NCBI GenBank assembly: GCA_963817945.1
Contig: CAWFQH010000003.1
Span: 124,001-188,000, forward strand
From: VRUE01 sp963817945
GTDB taxonomy: Bacteria > Actinomycetota > Thermoleophilia > Solirubrobacterales > 70-9
Direction of reading: 5' to 3'
DNA length: 64,000 nt
This document shows, one piece after another, positions 40,146 to 49,447 of this stretch (positions are counted from its first letter, which is position 1; every line of letters begins with the position of its first letter). The notes beneath the pieces are model-generated. The model searched no databases, was not told the DNA's origin, and saw only the letters and a program-made list of their open reading frames with translations. The position numbers were made by a program, and so were the translations under genes.

Positions 40146-43100
40146 ATGCTGCACCTAACCCAGCGTGTCGCCTGGCACGACAGGCAGTGGGATGGGGCGA
40201 TCTGCGACCGGCCAGGGGAAAACACGTTCTGCCTCGCGCTCGACCGCATCCGCGCCGAACGAGACGACCAGGCCGAGATCGCTCGGGCAGGGAGCGATTG
40301 GGCTGACCTCCCGATTGATGAGCTGCCCCCGTGCCGCGCCGAGGCTGCGGCCTTCATGAGCTCGCGGGAATGGACCCGCGTTATCGCACACCCGTACCAA
40401 AATCAGAAAAACACTCGCTCCACGCACGGCCACCTGCGGCCGACTTTGATCGAGGCGTCGCCCTACTCGACCTTCGCCGTTCCCTTCTCCTCGCTGATGC
40501 GCGGCAAACAGGAGGAAATTGCCGAATGCACCCCGGAGATGATGCCGGAGGACCGCGAGCCGCCTTTCCCGACTAACTGGGTCTTTGGTAGCCAAAGGCA
40601 GGAGGCGCTTCTAGAGCGGTTCTTCCGGCGGCTGGAGAAAAACACCTCCTTGGTGTTCTTCTACACGAAGGAGGGCCATCCGGTCGGTGAAATGATCAAC
40701 CGCCTCGTGGTTGGCGTCGGCAGGGTGACGAAGGTCGGGCCGCAGCTCTACTACGAGCGGCCGCCAGACAAGCCCGCCTACCCGATCTGGGACCGCGAGA
40801 TCGGTCACTCAATCCGAACGGATGGCAAGGACGGCTTCTTGCTCCCCTACCACGCTTACTTGCAGCCGACTGGAGATTCGGAGGAGGACAAGCGCAGGCA
40901 AGAGTTGGTGCGAGAGATTGCGGTGATCCCCGATCGCGAGCACACTGGCGTCTTCTCCTACTTCTCCGAACACGCCTCCCCTGACATCGCGCTTTCGGTG
41001 CTCGTCGGTTGTCTTGACTCGGTCCGGCGTGTTCGCGAACACGGCATCGCCAAAGGGGATTGGGAACTGCGGGAGGAGTGGCTGAACCAACAGATTGCGC
41101 AGACCTGGACCGATCGGGGCGCCTTCCCCGGCCTCGGATCTGCTTTGGAGGCGCTCGGGATGAGGATGGGGACGGCGCTCACGTTGGAGCTGATCGCAAC
41201 CGGGCGGATCGCTCCCGACGGCGACCCTTGGCCCCTCGTCGACACGCTGCTGCGCGGTGAGGCCGAGCCGCCGCAGGGCGCCTACGCCGGTGACCTCGAG
41301 GCGGTGCGGTCGACTTGGGCAAAGCTCACCGACGAGCGACGCGCTCTGCTCGAACTGCTCTCTCGCTTCGCGCTCAGTCCCGACCAGACGAAACGGTGGT
41401 TCGATCCGTCCCGGCGCGCCAAGGCGGCGGCCGAGAGCGTGACGGACCGGGAGGTGCTCGACAACCCGTATCGCATCTCCGAGGGCGACCTCGGCGCAAC
41501 CGACTCGCCGGCGATCACGATCGGCGCGATCGACCGCGGCCTGTTCCCGGACGACACGGTAAGGGCCAAATGCCCGGTCCCGGATCGCTCGCGGGTCGAC
41601 TCGTCGAACGATCGCCGCCGGGTTCGCGGCGCGATCGTCAGCATCCTGCGGCGCGCCTCCGACGAGGGGGACTCGCTCCTTAGCAGCGTCGAGACCCTGA
41701 CCCGGCTGGAGAAGCTCGACCTCGCCCGACCCTGCGTCGTCCCGCTCGACTGGTTCCCCGGCAACCAGGACTTCCTGGGGTCGGTGGTCGGGCAGGCGGA
41801 GGTCGAGGTCCCCGGTCCCGATCCGGAGGTGCCACAGCAGCTCTCGGCGCTGCAGCTTTCCACGCACGCGGATACCGAGCTGCGGCTGGCTCGCGTTCTC
41901 TTGAAACGGGCGTCGAAAGACTTGACCTCACTCGGTGCGGACAAGTGGAGAGACCTGTTGATCGACTCGATTCGGGCCAGCGGCGCCGAGGTAGATCTAG
42001 ACGATTCCCGTCACATCGATGCGCTCGCCGAGCAGGAAGACGCTCTCGAGAAGATCACGACCCATCGCCTTGGTGTGCTCGTCGGCCGCGCCGGCACCGG
42101 CAAGACTTCGGTACTCGGGGCGCTGGTCTGTGTAAGGAGATCGCCGAGGAGGGCGTCCTGCTGCTGGCGCCGACCGGCAAGGCGCGCGTGCGCTTGCAGC
42201 GCGCCACCGGTCACGAGGCGAGCACGATCGCGCAGTTCCTCTACCGGCTCGGGCGCTACGACGGCGCCCGCCAGCGACCGCTGTTCGACGGCCTCCAAAC
42301 GCACCGGAAGGAGAAGACGGTCGTCATCGACGAGTGCTCGATGCTGACGATGGACGACCTCTACGCCGTCCTGCGAGCACTCGACCTCGGCCACGTCGAG
42401 CGGCTGATCCTCGTCGGCGATCCCAACCAGCTCCCCCCGATCGGCGTCGGCCGGCCGTTTGCGGACCTCGTCGGCGTCTTGGACGAGCCTTCCTCGGAGG
42501 AGGAGGAGACCGCGGCTGCGGTGCTGGCCCGGCTGACGGTCGAGGTGCGCACGGCACTGGGTGGGCCGTCTGACGCGCTTCGCCTGGCCGCGTGGTTCAC
42601 CAACGAGCCCCAGCCGAAGGACGCCGACCGGGTACTCAGCGACCTGGAACTCGGGGGAACCTTCAACGACCTCGAGATCGTCACCTGGAAAACGCCGGAC
42701 GACCTGCGCCGAGTGATCGGAGAGCAGCTCCAGAAGCACCTCGACCTGGATGCCCCTACCGATGTCGCCGGATTCGACCGCGCACTCGGTCTCGACGAGA
42801 AGGGCTGGATCCCGTTCGACGAACCGGACGGCGTCGAAGGGCTTCCAGATCCTCTCCCCGGTGCGCATGCACCCATACGGCGTCCACGACCTCAACCGAT
42901 GGCTTCAGGCGACCTTCCGCGAGTCGAGCTGGCGGAAGACGCTGGGGGAGGAGCAGATCGGCCGCAAGGACAAGGTGATCCAGCTGCGCAACCAAAAGAA
43001 AACCGGCTGGAGTCCACGGGGAGGGAAGCAGGAGGAGTACCTCGCCAACGGCGAGATCGGGACCGTCGCACAGATGAAGGGCAAGTGGATGAGCGTCGCG

Positions 43101-43811
43101 TTCGCCGGCCGGCCGGCGCTCACGTTCGGCTACGCGGCGTCCACCAGCGAGCAGCCGTCGCTCGAGCTCGCCTACGCCCTGACGGTGCACAAGGCCCAGG
43201 GCAGCGACTTCGGCGTGGTCTTCTTCGTCCTGCCCGAGACCCGCATGCTTTCCCGCGAGCTGCTCTACACGGGCCTGACCCGGGCGAAGGACAAGCTCGT
43301 TCTGCTCATCGAGGGTGACGATGCCTCCACCCTCTACGACCTCACCCTTCCCAAGCGCTCGGAGACCGCGCGCCGGAACACGAACCTCTTCCGCTCGGTG
43401 GTTCGCGAGGAGGCTGACGCTCCGCCGTACGCGGAGCATCTGATTCACCGTGTGTCCGATGGCCGCATGGTTCGCAGCAAGTCGGAGTTGGCCATCGCTA
43501 TCGAGCTCCAGCGCCTCGGAATGTGGAGCCGGTGTCTTTACGAGCGACCGCTGGATGGAACCAACGTTCCTGGCCGCCTGCGCCCGGACTTCACGTTCGT
43601 CGACGCCGCCGGCGACGTGATCGTCTGGGAGCACCTCGGCATGCTGAACAAGGAGAGCTATCGACAGTCGTGGGAGTGGAAGCTGGAGTGGTATGAGAAG
43701 AATGGCTTCGTCCTCGGCGAGAACCTCTTCACGACGAAGGACGACCCTTCTGGTGGGCTGGACCAAGACCAGCTGACCAAGGTCGCGAAGGAAATTGACG
43801 AGCTGCTCTAG
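40146..43811 (+). pseudogene. RecD-like SF1 helicase with nuclease-like C-terminus, two frameshifts
   Basis: The gene starts at ATG 40146 with AAGGAGG upstream. Read through, it would encode about 1,220 residues: a long N-terminal region starting WHDRQWDGAIC, then the helicase core with GRAGTGKTS (Walker A), APTGKARVRL, VVIDECSM (Walker B) and GDPNQLPPIG, then the C-terminal UvrD-type ALTVHKAQGSDF and LLYTGLTRAKDKL. The tail SKSELAIAIELQ ... GRLRPDFTFVDAAGDVIVWEHLGM resembles a PD-(D/E)xK nuclease. The frame changes once near 42120–42130, just after Walker A, and returns near 42840. Both breaks are single-site, and the coding sequence is otherwise clean, so an assembly error or recent inactivation are both possible. 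Confidence 0.78.
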
Positions 43812-43863
43812 GACGCAGCACGCGAATGGCACACAGCCTAGCCACAAACCGCTCCACTAAGTC

Positions 43864-44670
43864 TCAGGAAGTACGGGAGTAGAGCGAAAGGTCGATCGTG
43901 CCGCTGTCGGTCGAGATCCGCAGAGTGCTGGCGTCTTTCGGGACGGCGGGGGCGAAACCAGATGCACCGTGAACGACCTGCACGCCGCCGTTTCCTCCGG
44001 CGCCGCTCTCGTAGTACTCGGTTCCCAGGTCGTCCTCGAGCAGAATCCTCGTCTTTGGCTCAGGCCGTCCGAGGGGGTCGTCCGTCATGAGCGACTCCAA
44101 GGACCTGGCCTCCTGGTCGAAGGTGTAATGGACGAACAGCCCATCATCGAAGAGCTCTACGGCGAGAATCTGCACCTCGGAGTTGGGCTGGGGCTCGACC
44201 GATAGGGCTCGCAGGAAACGCCTGCCGCTGAACTGTGGTCTCGCACGCTTGGCTTCGAATTCGGCGATTGCTCGGTTCATCTCATCTCGCTTGTCCTGAG
44301 AGAGCTTGCTCTCGTCGACACGCTCGGCGCTGACCTCGACCGTGGTGCCCTGATCGAGAAGGACTCCATCGCTACGTAGGGTTGCCACGACGGCTGAGGA
44401 CTCGCTGTAGGAAGCGGACAGGCTGATCTGGTCAGGCGCCAGCAGCATCGCCTGTACCGTCGCCGTCTCGGGTGAGAGCCGTGCGGAGGGGTGATCATCG
44501 AGCTCCTCCACTAACTTGGCCACCCGCGCGTTGAGCATGTTCTGATCGCTCTCAAAGCGGCCTACCCTGCGGGCGTCGTTGAGAAGGGCTAAGGCGACGC
44601 GAAGCATCAGCAGATCCGTTGCCGCCTGCCGTCTTTGTTCCTCCGGCTCCAGGCCGATCCCCGAATTCAT
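43864..44670 (-). CDS. Hypothetical protein, tandem paralogue B
   Basis: A 268-residue soluble protein of unknown family. The N-terminal half is helical; the C-terminal half is beta-rich (VEPQPNSEVQILAVELFDDGLFVHYTF, then ILLEDDLGTEYYESG and VPKDASTLRISTDSGTIDLSL). The same C-terminal pattern is found in the upstream gene, so they arose by duplication. The two overlap by four bases. It is the last gene of a minus-strand run beginning with the glyoxalase-fold gene at 46313. Confidence 0.65.
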   Translation of the reverse strand: MNSGIGLEPEEQRRQAATDLLMLRVALALLNDARRVGRFESDQNMLNARVAKLVEELDDHPSARLSPETATVQAMLLAPDQISLSASYSESSAVVATLRSDGVLLDQGTTVEVSAERVDESKLSQDKRDEMNRAIAEFEAKRARPQFSGRRFLRALSVEPQPNSEVQILAVELFDDGLFVHYTFDQEARSLESLMTDDPLGRPEPKTRILLEDDLGTEYYESGAGGNGGVQVVHGASGFAPAVPKDASTLRISTDSGTIDLSLYSRTS

Positions 44671-45491
44671 CGCCGTCCGAGATCAATCTCAACGCTCGTC
44701 GACTCGAAGCGGACGACGAGGCTGGAAGCGGTTGCCGGGACAGCCGAGACAAAGCTCTGGCTTGCTCGTAGCAACGGCGCGTTTGCATCCAAATAAGCAA
44801 GATCGACCATTTCGTACCCCGTTCCGCTGTCGTCGCTCAGCTCAATCTTCGGCATCATTGCCGCCTCCAGTGGTTCGCCCCAAGGATCGTCGGTCTCTAG
44901 GTCCTCCTCCGGTGGTCGGGGGACGAGGTAGTAGACGATCACGCCGGTGTCGTAGAGCGCGAGGAAGCTGACGACTGGCCCGGCGAAATCCTGCGACGGC
45001 CCGGGAACGACTCCGAGCAGGTGCTCGGTGCGGAAGCGCCGCTGATCCTCCTCGACCCTGCGATTGGTGTCGATCTCATCGGCGTGCCGTACATGGGTCA
45101 ACCTCTCGACCGCGTCGCGATCAGCGCGTGCCTGGGCGGTTAGCTCGAAATCGGGCACGCCGAAGCCCTCGATGGTCTCGAATTCACCGAGCCGGCCATC
45201 GGGTCGCAGGGTCACCACCTCGGAGACAAGCCCTCTGTCGCCGGTCTCGTGTCGCAGGCGTAGACAACCCTTCGCCGCCGGGCTGACCCAGACCGTGTAC
45301 TGGCCGCTGTAGCGAGGGAGTTCGTCCGCTGGCTCAACTTCGAAGTCCATCGCCTCGCCCGGGCGACCCTCGGCTACACGGCCCACCAGCTCTTCCAAGC
45401 CGACGACATCGCCCGGGAAGCTTGTCTCGGTTCCAAGTGCAGCGAGCAATCGCAGTGACGCCTCGGCGAGATGAGAGCGCGAATGCTCCAC
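44667..45491 (-). CDS. Hypothetical protein, tandem paralogue A
   Basis: A 274-residue soluble protein whose C-terminal 100 residues parallel the downstream gene: FLALYDTGVIVYYLVP, TDDPWGEP, KIELSDDSGTGYEMV, then a FVSAVPATASSLVVRFESTSVEIDL end. The N-terminal half differs. No catalytic motif is evident; the repeated beta-sandwich-like domain suggests binding or sensing. Spacing of six bases to the upstream membrane gene indicates co-transcription. Confidence 0.65.
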   Translation of the reverse strand: MEHSRSHLAEASLRLLAALGTETSFPGDVVGLEELVGRVAEGRPGEAMDFEVEPADELPRYSGQYTVWVSPAAKGCLRLRHETGDRGLVSEVVTLRPDGRLGEFETIEGFGVPDFELTAQARADRDAVERLTHVRHADEIDTNRRVEEDQRRFRTEHLLGVVPGPSQDFAGPVVSFLALYDTGVIVYYLVPRPPEEDLETDDPWGEPLEAAMMPKIELSDDSGTGYEMVDLAYLDANAPLLRASQSFVSAVPATASSLVVRFESTSVEIDLGRR

Positions 45492-45497
45492 TTGCCG

Positions 45498-45827
45498 TCA
45501 AGACCTCGCCGCCTGGGGCCGGGGTAGCTGCGCGCAGAGGAGCGCGAAGACTCCTACCGCGACCGCCGCGCCCAGCCAGTGCAGGCCGAGCAGGACGAAG
45601 ACGAGGCTGACGAGGCCGGCCGCGACTGCCCGCGCGATTACCGGGGCCTCAGGAAGGCCGACGACCCTGGCCGTGAGCCAGGCGCACAGGAGCCAGGCCG
45701 CCGGTCCGGTCAGCCAGCCCCAGTCATCGAAGAATCCCTCAGAGAAGACGAGTGCCAGCAGCAGCGACAGCGCCACGACGGCCACGGTCTGCACGAGAGC
45801 AACCCGCCACAAGATCGCCGAGTCCAT
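45498..45827 (-). CDS. Small integral membrane protein
   Basis: A 109-residue protein with three or four predicted transmembrane helices (residues 5–28, 38–55, 62–80, 83–102) and little soluble sequence. No family is recognised. It lies between the glyoxalase-fold gene and the two paralogues in a tightly packed minus-strand run (12 and 6 base gaps). Confidence 0.7.
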   Translation of the reverse strand: MDSAILWRVALVQTVAVVALSLLLALVFSEGFFDDWGWLTGPAAWLLCAWLTARVVGLPEAPVIARAVAAGLVSLVFVLLGLHWLGAAVAVGVFALLCAQLPRPQAARS

Positions 45828-45839
45828 GCGGCGATTCTG

Positions 45840-46313
45840 TCACCCGTCGGCGGCGCTGCGCAGGGCCGCGATGTCGAGCTTCTTCATTCCGAGCAGCGCG
45901 CTCATCGCGCGCTCGGCGCGGCCCTTGTCGGGGTCGGCGAAGATCTCTTCCATCCCGGTCGGTACGACCTGCCAGGAGAGGCCGTAGCGGTCCTTCAGCC
46001 AGCCGCACTGACTCTCCTCGCCGCCATCCGTGAGCTTGTCCCAGTAGTAGTCGATCTCCTCTTGGTCCTCGCATTCGATCTCGAAGGAAACGGCCTCGTC
46101 GAACTTGAACTCCGGGCCGCCGTCGATGGCGACGAAGCGCTGGCCGTCCAGCTCGAACTCCACCGTCATCACGGAGCCGGCCTCGCGTGGCCCAGCCTCG
46201 GTGTAGTGGGTGACGTTGACGATTCGCGAGTTCGGGAAGACCGAGACGTAGAACTCCGCCGCCTCCTCGGACTCGGTGTCGAACCACAGGTTGGGGACGA
46301 TTCTCTGGTGCAT
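45840..46313 (-). CDS. PhnB-like VOC/glyoxalase protein
   Basis: A 157-residue protein of the 3-demethylubiquinone-9 3-methyltransferase-like (PhnB) VOC subgroup. RIVPNLWFDTESEEAAEFYVSVFPNSRI, VMTVEFELDGQRFVAIDGG, CGWLKDRYGLSWQVVPTGM and the C-terminal AMSALLGMKKLDIAAL are all typical. These proteins have the glyoxalase fold but their substrate is generally unknown. The ATG at 46313 begins the conserved domain. It heads the minus-strand run 46313–43864. Confidence 0.88.
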   Translation of the reverse strand: MHQRIVPNLWFDTESEEAAEFYVSVFPNSRIVNVTHYTEAGPREAGSVMTVEFELDGQRFVAIDGGPEFKFDEAVSFEIECEDQEEIDYYWDKLTDGGEESQCGWLKDRYGLSWQVVPTGMEEIFADPDKGRAERAMSALLGMKKLDIAALRSAADG

Positions 46314-46419
46314 GGGGTGTCTCCTCTCGTACGGAAGGGCGCAACCGATTCTGCACCTATAGACCGGCGGCGGAGCCGAAACTCATCGCTGCCAGCACAC
46401 CGGAGTAGCCTGGACCCCG

Positions 46420-46869
46420 ATGGCTCACCTGGGCGGCACCGCGAGCACCGAGATCGACGCCCCGCTCGATCGCGTCTGGGCGGAGGTCGAGGACGTGCTC
46501 AGCGCGCCGGAGTGGCAGGGTGGGCTCGTCGCGATCTCCCCGCTGGAGCGGGACGGTGACGGCCGGCCGACCCTGGTCGAGAGCGAGAGCGACGTCAAGG
46601 TCAGGCACGTGAAGACGAAGGTGCGGTTCAGTTACGAGCCGCCCACCCGGCTCTCCTGGACCCAAGTCAAGGGTGACCTCAAGTCGGTAGACGGCTCCTG
46701 GACACTGGAGGACCTCGGCAACGGGCGGACGCGGGCGACCTACGCGCTCGACGCCGACCCGGGACGCGTGCTCGGAATGCTCATCCGCGGCCCGGTCGAG
46801 GGGGCGGTCCGGGCGGCCCTGGTGAACTCCCGCCCCGGCGAGCTGAAGAAGCGGGTCGAGGGCGTATAG
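46420..46869 (+). CDS. SRPBCC family protein
   Basis: A 149-residue START/Bet v1-like ligand-binding protein. GGTASTEIDAPLDRVWAEVEDVLSAPEW at the start, a central strand pattern VKVRHVKTKVRFSYEPPTRLSW, and a long C-terminal helix (GPVEGAVRAALVNSRPGELKKRVEG) are diagnostic of the polyketide cyclase/CoxG-like fold. It stands alone, divergent from the glyoxalase-fold gene and convergent with the SIMPL gene. The ligand is unknown. Confidence 0.85.
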   Translation: MAHLGGTASTEIDAPLDRVWAEVEDVLSAPEWQGGLVAISPLERDGDGRPTLVESESDVKVRHVKTKVRFSYEPPTRLSWTQVKGDLKSVDGSWTLEDLGNGRTRATYALDADPGRVLGMLIRGPVEGAVRAALVNSRPGELKKRVEGV

Positions 46870-46914
46870 CCGCCGGTCGCCCGTAAGGCGGCGGATGAGC
46901 CCGGCGCAATTCGC

Positions 46915-47598
46915 CTACAGCAGGGCGAAGACGACGCGAACGGTGGCCGTCACCGTCGAGCCGCCGGGCTTGACGGGCGGGGTCGCCTCGTCGGCAGCCG
47001 TGCGGTTGCGCGCCGTCGGCTGGCTGGGAACCACTTCTGCGCCTTCTTCGATGCTGATCGCCGGACCGAGGACGGCGCCTGCACGCGTAGCAAGCGCCGC
47101 CGCCTTCGCCTTCGCCTGATCGAAAGCCGCCAGCAGCGTGTTGTTGTAGGCGGTCTCGGGATTGCCCGGGAAGAAGCTCGGACCCCTGGTGCCGGTCGCG
47201 CCGGCCGCGATCGCCGCGGTGACCATTTCGCCGGCGCGCTCGGGCTGGTGCAGGATCACCGAGATGCTCTCGCTGGCGCGGTAGAGGGTGCGCTTGCCTT
47301 TGACGACTTTGCGAATCGTGATCCGGCCGGTCGTGACGTCTCCCGGTCCCACGCCCGGAATCCCCTGCACGTTGACGATCACTTCTCGCAGCCGAATCGA
47401 GACGACGCGAAGGGCGGCTTCTCGCGACCGCCGTTCCTTGGTCACCGAGAAGCCCAAGCTGGCGGTGTCATTGGGCACCTCCTGCGTCGCCTCGCCGCGG
47501 ACGACGATCGTCCGCTCCTGCGCCGGGGCAGCCGCCGGCACCAGCATGCCGAGCGCCAGGAGCGCGATCAGCGGAGTTGTTCGGATGCGCGAGGGCAT
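46915..47598 (-). CDS. SIMPL (DUF541) domain secreted protein
   Basis: A 227-residue secreted or periplasmic protein. A signal peptide (PLIALLALGMLVPAAAPAQ, residues about 9–27) precedes a SIMPL domain: RTIVVRGEATQEVPNDTASLGFSV, VQGIPGVGPGDVTTGRITI, and LLAAFDQAKAKAAALATRAG. SIMPL proteins are related to oxidative stress-protective and outer-surface proteins but are poorly understood. The ATG at 47598 fits the signal peptide. Single gene, convergent with the SRPBCC gene. Confidence 0.88.
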   Translation of the reverse strand: MPSRIRTTPLIALLALGMLVPAAAPAQERTIVVRGEATQEVPNDTASLGFSVTKERRSREAALRVVSIRLREVIVNVQGIPGVGPGDVTTGRITIRKVVKGKRTLYRASESISVILHQPERAGEMVTAAIAAGATGTRGPSFFPGNPETAYNNTLLAAFDQAKAKAAALATRAGAVLGPAISIEEGAEVVPSQPTARNRTAADEATPPVKPGGSTVTATVRVVFALL

Positions 47599-47674
47599 AT
47601 GGGCGCCTCCCCAGGCTGCGAGGACTGTAGGCGCTGAGCCGGATAGCTCCGATGCCGCATAATCAAGAGATCCG

Positions 47675-47747
47675 GGGCGGTTAGCTCAGTTGGGAGAGCG
47701 CCTGCCTTACAAGCAGGAGGTCACTGGTTCGAGCCCGGTACCGCCCA
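47675..47747 (+). tRNA. tRNA-Val(UAC)
   Basis: A 73-base cloverleaf with acceptor stem GGGCGGT (47675–47681) paired to ACCGCCC (47740–47746) and discriminator A. The anticodon stem CCTGC/GCAGG encloses CTTACAA, giving anticodon TAC at 47708–47710. The D-loop and T-loop have normal size and no CCA is encoded. The last 27 bases are overlapped on the other strand by the end of the next gene. Confidence 0.95.
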
Positions 47748-48275
47748 TCGCTGCAGGCCCCGAAGGCCCAAGGCGAGGCACCCCCCCAACAGGACGATCG
47801 CCGCGACCCACGCCAGAGCGCTGCCGGCGGAGTAGCCGTCTCCCGCCTGGAGGACCGGGTCCTCCGAGGCGCCGACCGAGCCGGCTGCAGGAGCGTCTTC
47901 CGAGCCGCGCCCCGGCGACTCGCGCTCGCCGTCCTGCGCTCCGCCGCGGTTCTCGCCAGCGGGGGGAGCGGTGCCTTCCTGGGCGCCGGCGCCGGCCTTG
48001 GAAACGCCTACTCCGAACAGCGGCGGCGCCGCGCCCGGCTCGCGGTCCGATCCGCCTTGCCCTGAAGCATCTTTGCGAGCTTCGCTGAGCGGAAGGGCGT
48101 ACTCCGTTCCCGCCGGACTCTCCGGGTCGAAGTGAACCCCCTTCGCCGCCGCCGCCGTGCCGTCGCCGACGGTCAGCCCGGCAAACGCGATCGTTGCGAC
48201 GACCGCGCCCAGTACCATCGCCGAGCTCAGCAGCTCGCGGGGGCGACTTCGTCTATGCGGAAGCAGATATCTCAC
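47721..48275 (-). CDS. Surface-anchored low-complexity membrane protein
   Basis: A protein of about 184 residues with an N-terminal hydrophobic segment (AMVLGAVVATIAFAGLTVG), a Gly/Ala/Ser/Glu-rich disordered middle, and a C-terminal transmembrane helix (ALAWVAAIVLLGGCLALGLRGL) with a basic end. It probably sits at the cell envelope with the middle outside. GTG 48275 is chosen because the frame from 48308 would overlap the divergent hydrolase start; ATG 48218 is an alternative. Its stop lies inside the antisense of tRNA-Val. Confidence 0.6.
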   Translation of the reverse strand: MRYLLPHRRSRPRELLSSAMVLGAVVATIAFAGLTVGDGTAAAAKGVHFDPESPAGTEYALPLSEARKDASGQGGSDREPGAAPPLFGVGVSKAGAGAQEGTAPPAGENRGGAQDGERESPGRGSEDAPAAGSVGASEDPVLQAGDGYSAGSALAWVAAIVLLGGCLALGLRGLQRWAVPGSNQ

Positions 48276-48289
48276 AGCCGTTGAACTCG

Positions 48290-49417
48290 ATGACTTTAGA
48301 GCAGACACAAAAGGCGGCCACGTGGCGGATCCGCTGCGGGCTGCTCTCGCTTCTAGCGCTGTTCGTTTTCCTCTCCTTCCCCGGAAGCGCCCCGGCTGCG
48401 GTCTCTACGCACAAGCTGACCTGGGGCCCTTACGACGCCAAGGCCTTTGACATTTATGCCGACCTGGGTGCTGGGCTCTACGAGATCACGATCAACTGGT
48501 CGCGGATTGCCCCGACCAAGCCCACTCATCCAACCGACCCGGCCGACCCCGCGTATTTCTGGACCCCCGCCGTCGACGAGGCGATCGCGAACGCACGGGC
48601 CCGCGGCATGGAGGTCGTGCTCGCCCTCATTGGCACCGCCGGCTGGGCCAACGGCGGCCGCTCGTACCGGTGGGCGCCCGAAATTCCCCAGGACTATGCG
48701 GACTTCGTCACCGCAGCAGCCAAGCGCTGGCCTGAGGTTCGCCACTGGCAGATCTGGGGAGAGCCCTCCCGCCGCCCCAACTTCATGCCCTTGGCGCGCG
48801 TCGCCGGGCTCGATCTCACCCTTGCGCAAAGCCGCGGCCCGCGCGTCTATGCCGAAATGCTGGACGCGGCCTATGAAGCGCTCAAGCAGGTCAATCCCGC
48901 CAACCTCGTGATCGGAGGGAACACCTTCACCGGCGGGGACATCAGGCCGCTCGCCTACATCAAGGCGCTGCGGCTCCCCGACGGGAGGCCGCCGAGGATG
49001 GATCTCTACGGCCACAATCCGTTCGGCTACAGGCGACCTGATCTGAGCGAGGGCTTGATCAATCCCGGCAGCGGGCTCGCCGATTTCTGCGACCTCGACG
49101 TCCTCGCGCAGTATGTGGACCGCTACCTCTCGCGAGCCGGACGAAACCAAGGCAAGCTGCCCCTCTTCCTCTCCGAGTACTTCGTTCCCACCGATCACAG
49201 CAACAGTGAGTTCAACTACTGGGTCTCAAAGCGAACGGCGGCGAACTGGCTGACGGCCGCACTCGCGATCACCCGGAAGTGGCGTCGCATCTACACGCTG
49301 GGGTGGTTCGAACTCTATGACGAAGCGCCCGACGGTCGGGGCACCGAGGTCAATCGCGGTCTTCTCACCTACGACGGCAGGAAGAAGCCGGCGTACTACG
49401 CCTTCAAACGCGGTTAG
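48290..49417 (+). CDS. Secreted clan GH-A glycoside hydrolase (cellulase/GH5/GH39-like)
   Basis: A 375-residue protein with a signal segment (LLSLLALFVFLSFPGSAPAA) and a TIM-barrel hydrolase domain. The acid/base Glu appears in HWQIWGEPSRRPNF after strand 4, and the likely nucleophile Glu in LPLFLSEYFV near the end, the spacing expected of clan A retaining enzymes. YEITINWSRIAPT near the start is typical. It may trim the cell's own polysaccharide or use environmental glycans. The ATG at 48290 precedes the signal peptide. It opens the polysaccharide-related region. Confidence 0.83.
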   Translation: MTLEQTQKAATWRIRCGLLSLLALFVFLSFPGSAPAAVSTHKLTWGPYDAKAFDIYADLGAGLYEITINWSRIAPTKPTHPTDPADPAYFWTPAVDEAIANARARGMEVVLALIGTAGWANGGRSYRWAPEIPQDYADFVTAAAKRWPEVRHWQIWGEPSRRPNFMPLARVAGLDLTLAQSRGPRVYAEMLDAAYEALKQVNPANLVIGGNTFTGGDIRPLAYIKALRLPDGRPPRMDLYGHNPFGYRRPDLSEGLINPGSGLADFCDLDVLAQYVDRYLSRAGRNQGKLPLFLSEYFVPTDHSNSEFNYWVSKRTAANWLTAALAITRKWRRIYTLGWFELYDEAPDGRGTEVNRGLLTYDGRKKPAYYAFKRG

Positions 49418-49447
49418 CGGAGGCCGGGGTCTGGATTGCCGCAGGCG

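Noticed and set aside
40809..41867. 352-residue minus-strand frame inside the helicase gene
   Set aside because: It is antisense to the N-terminal region of the helicase, which has a start with a strong ribosome site and continuous coding bias.
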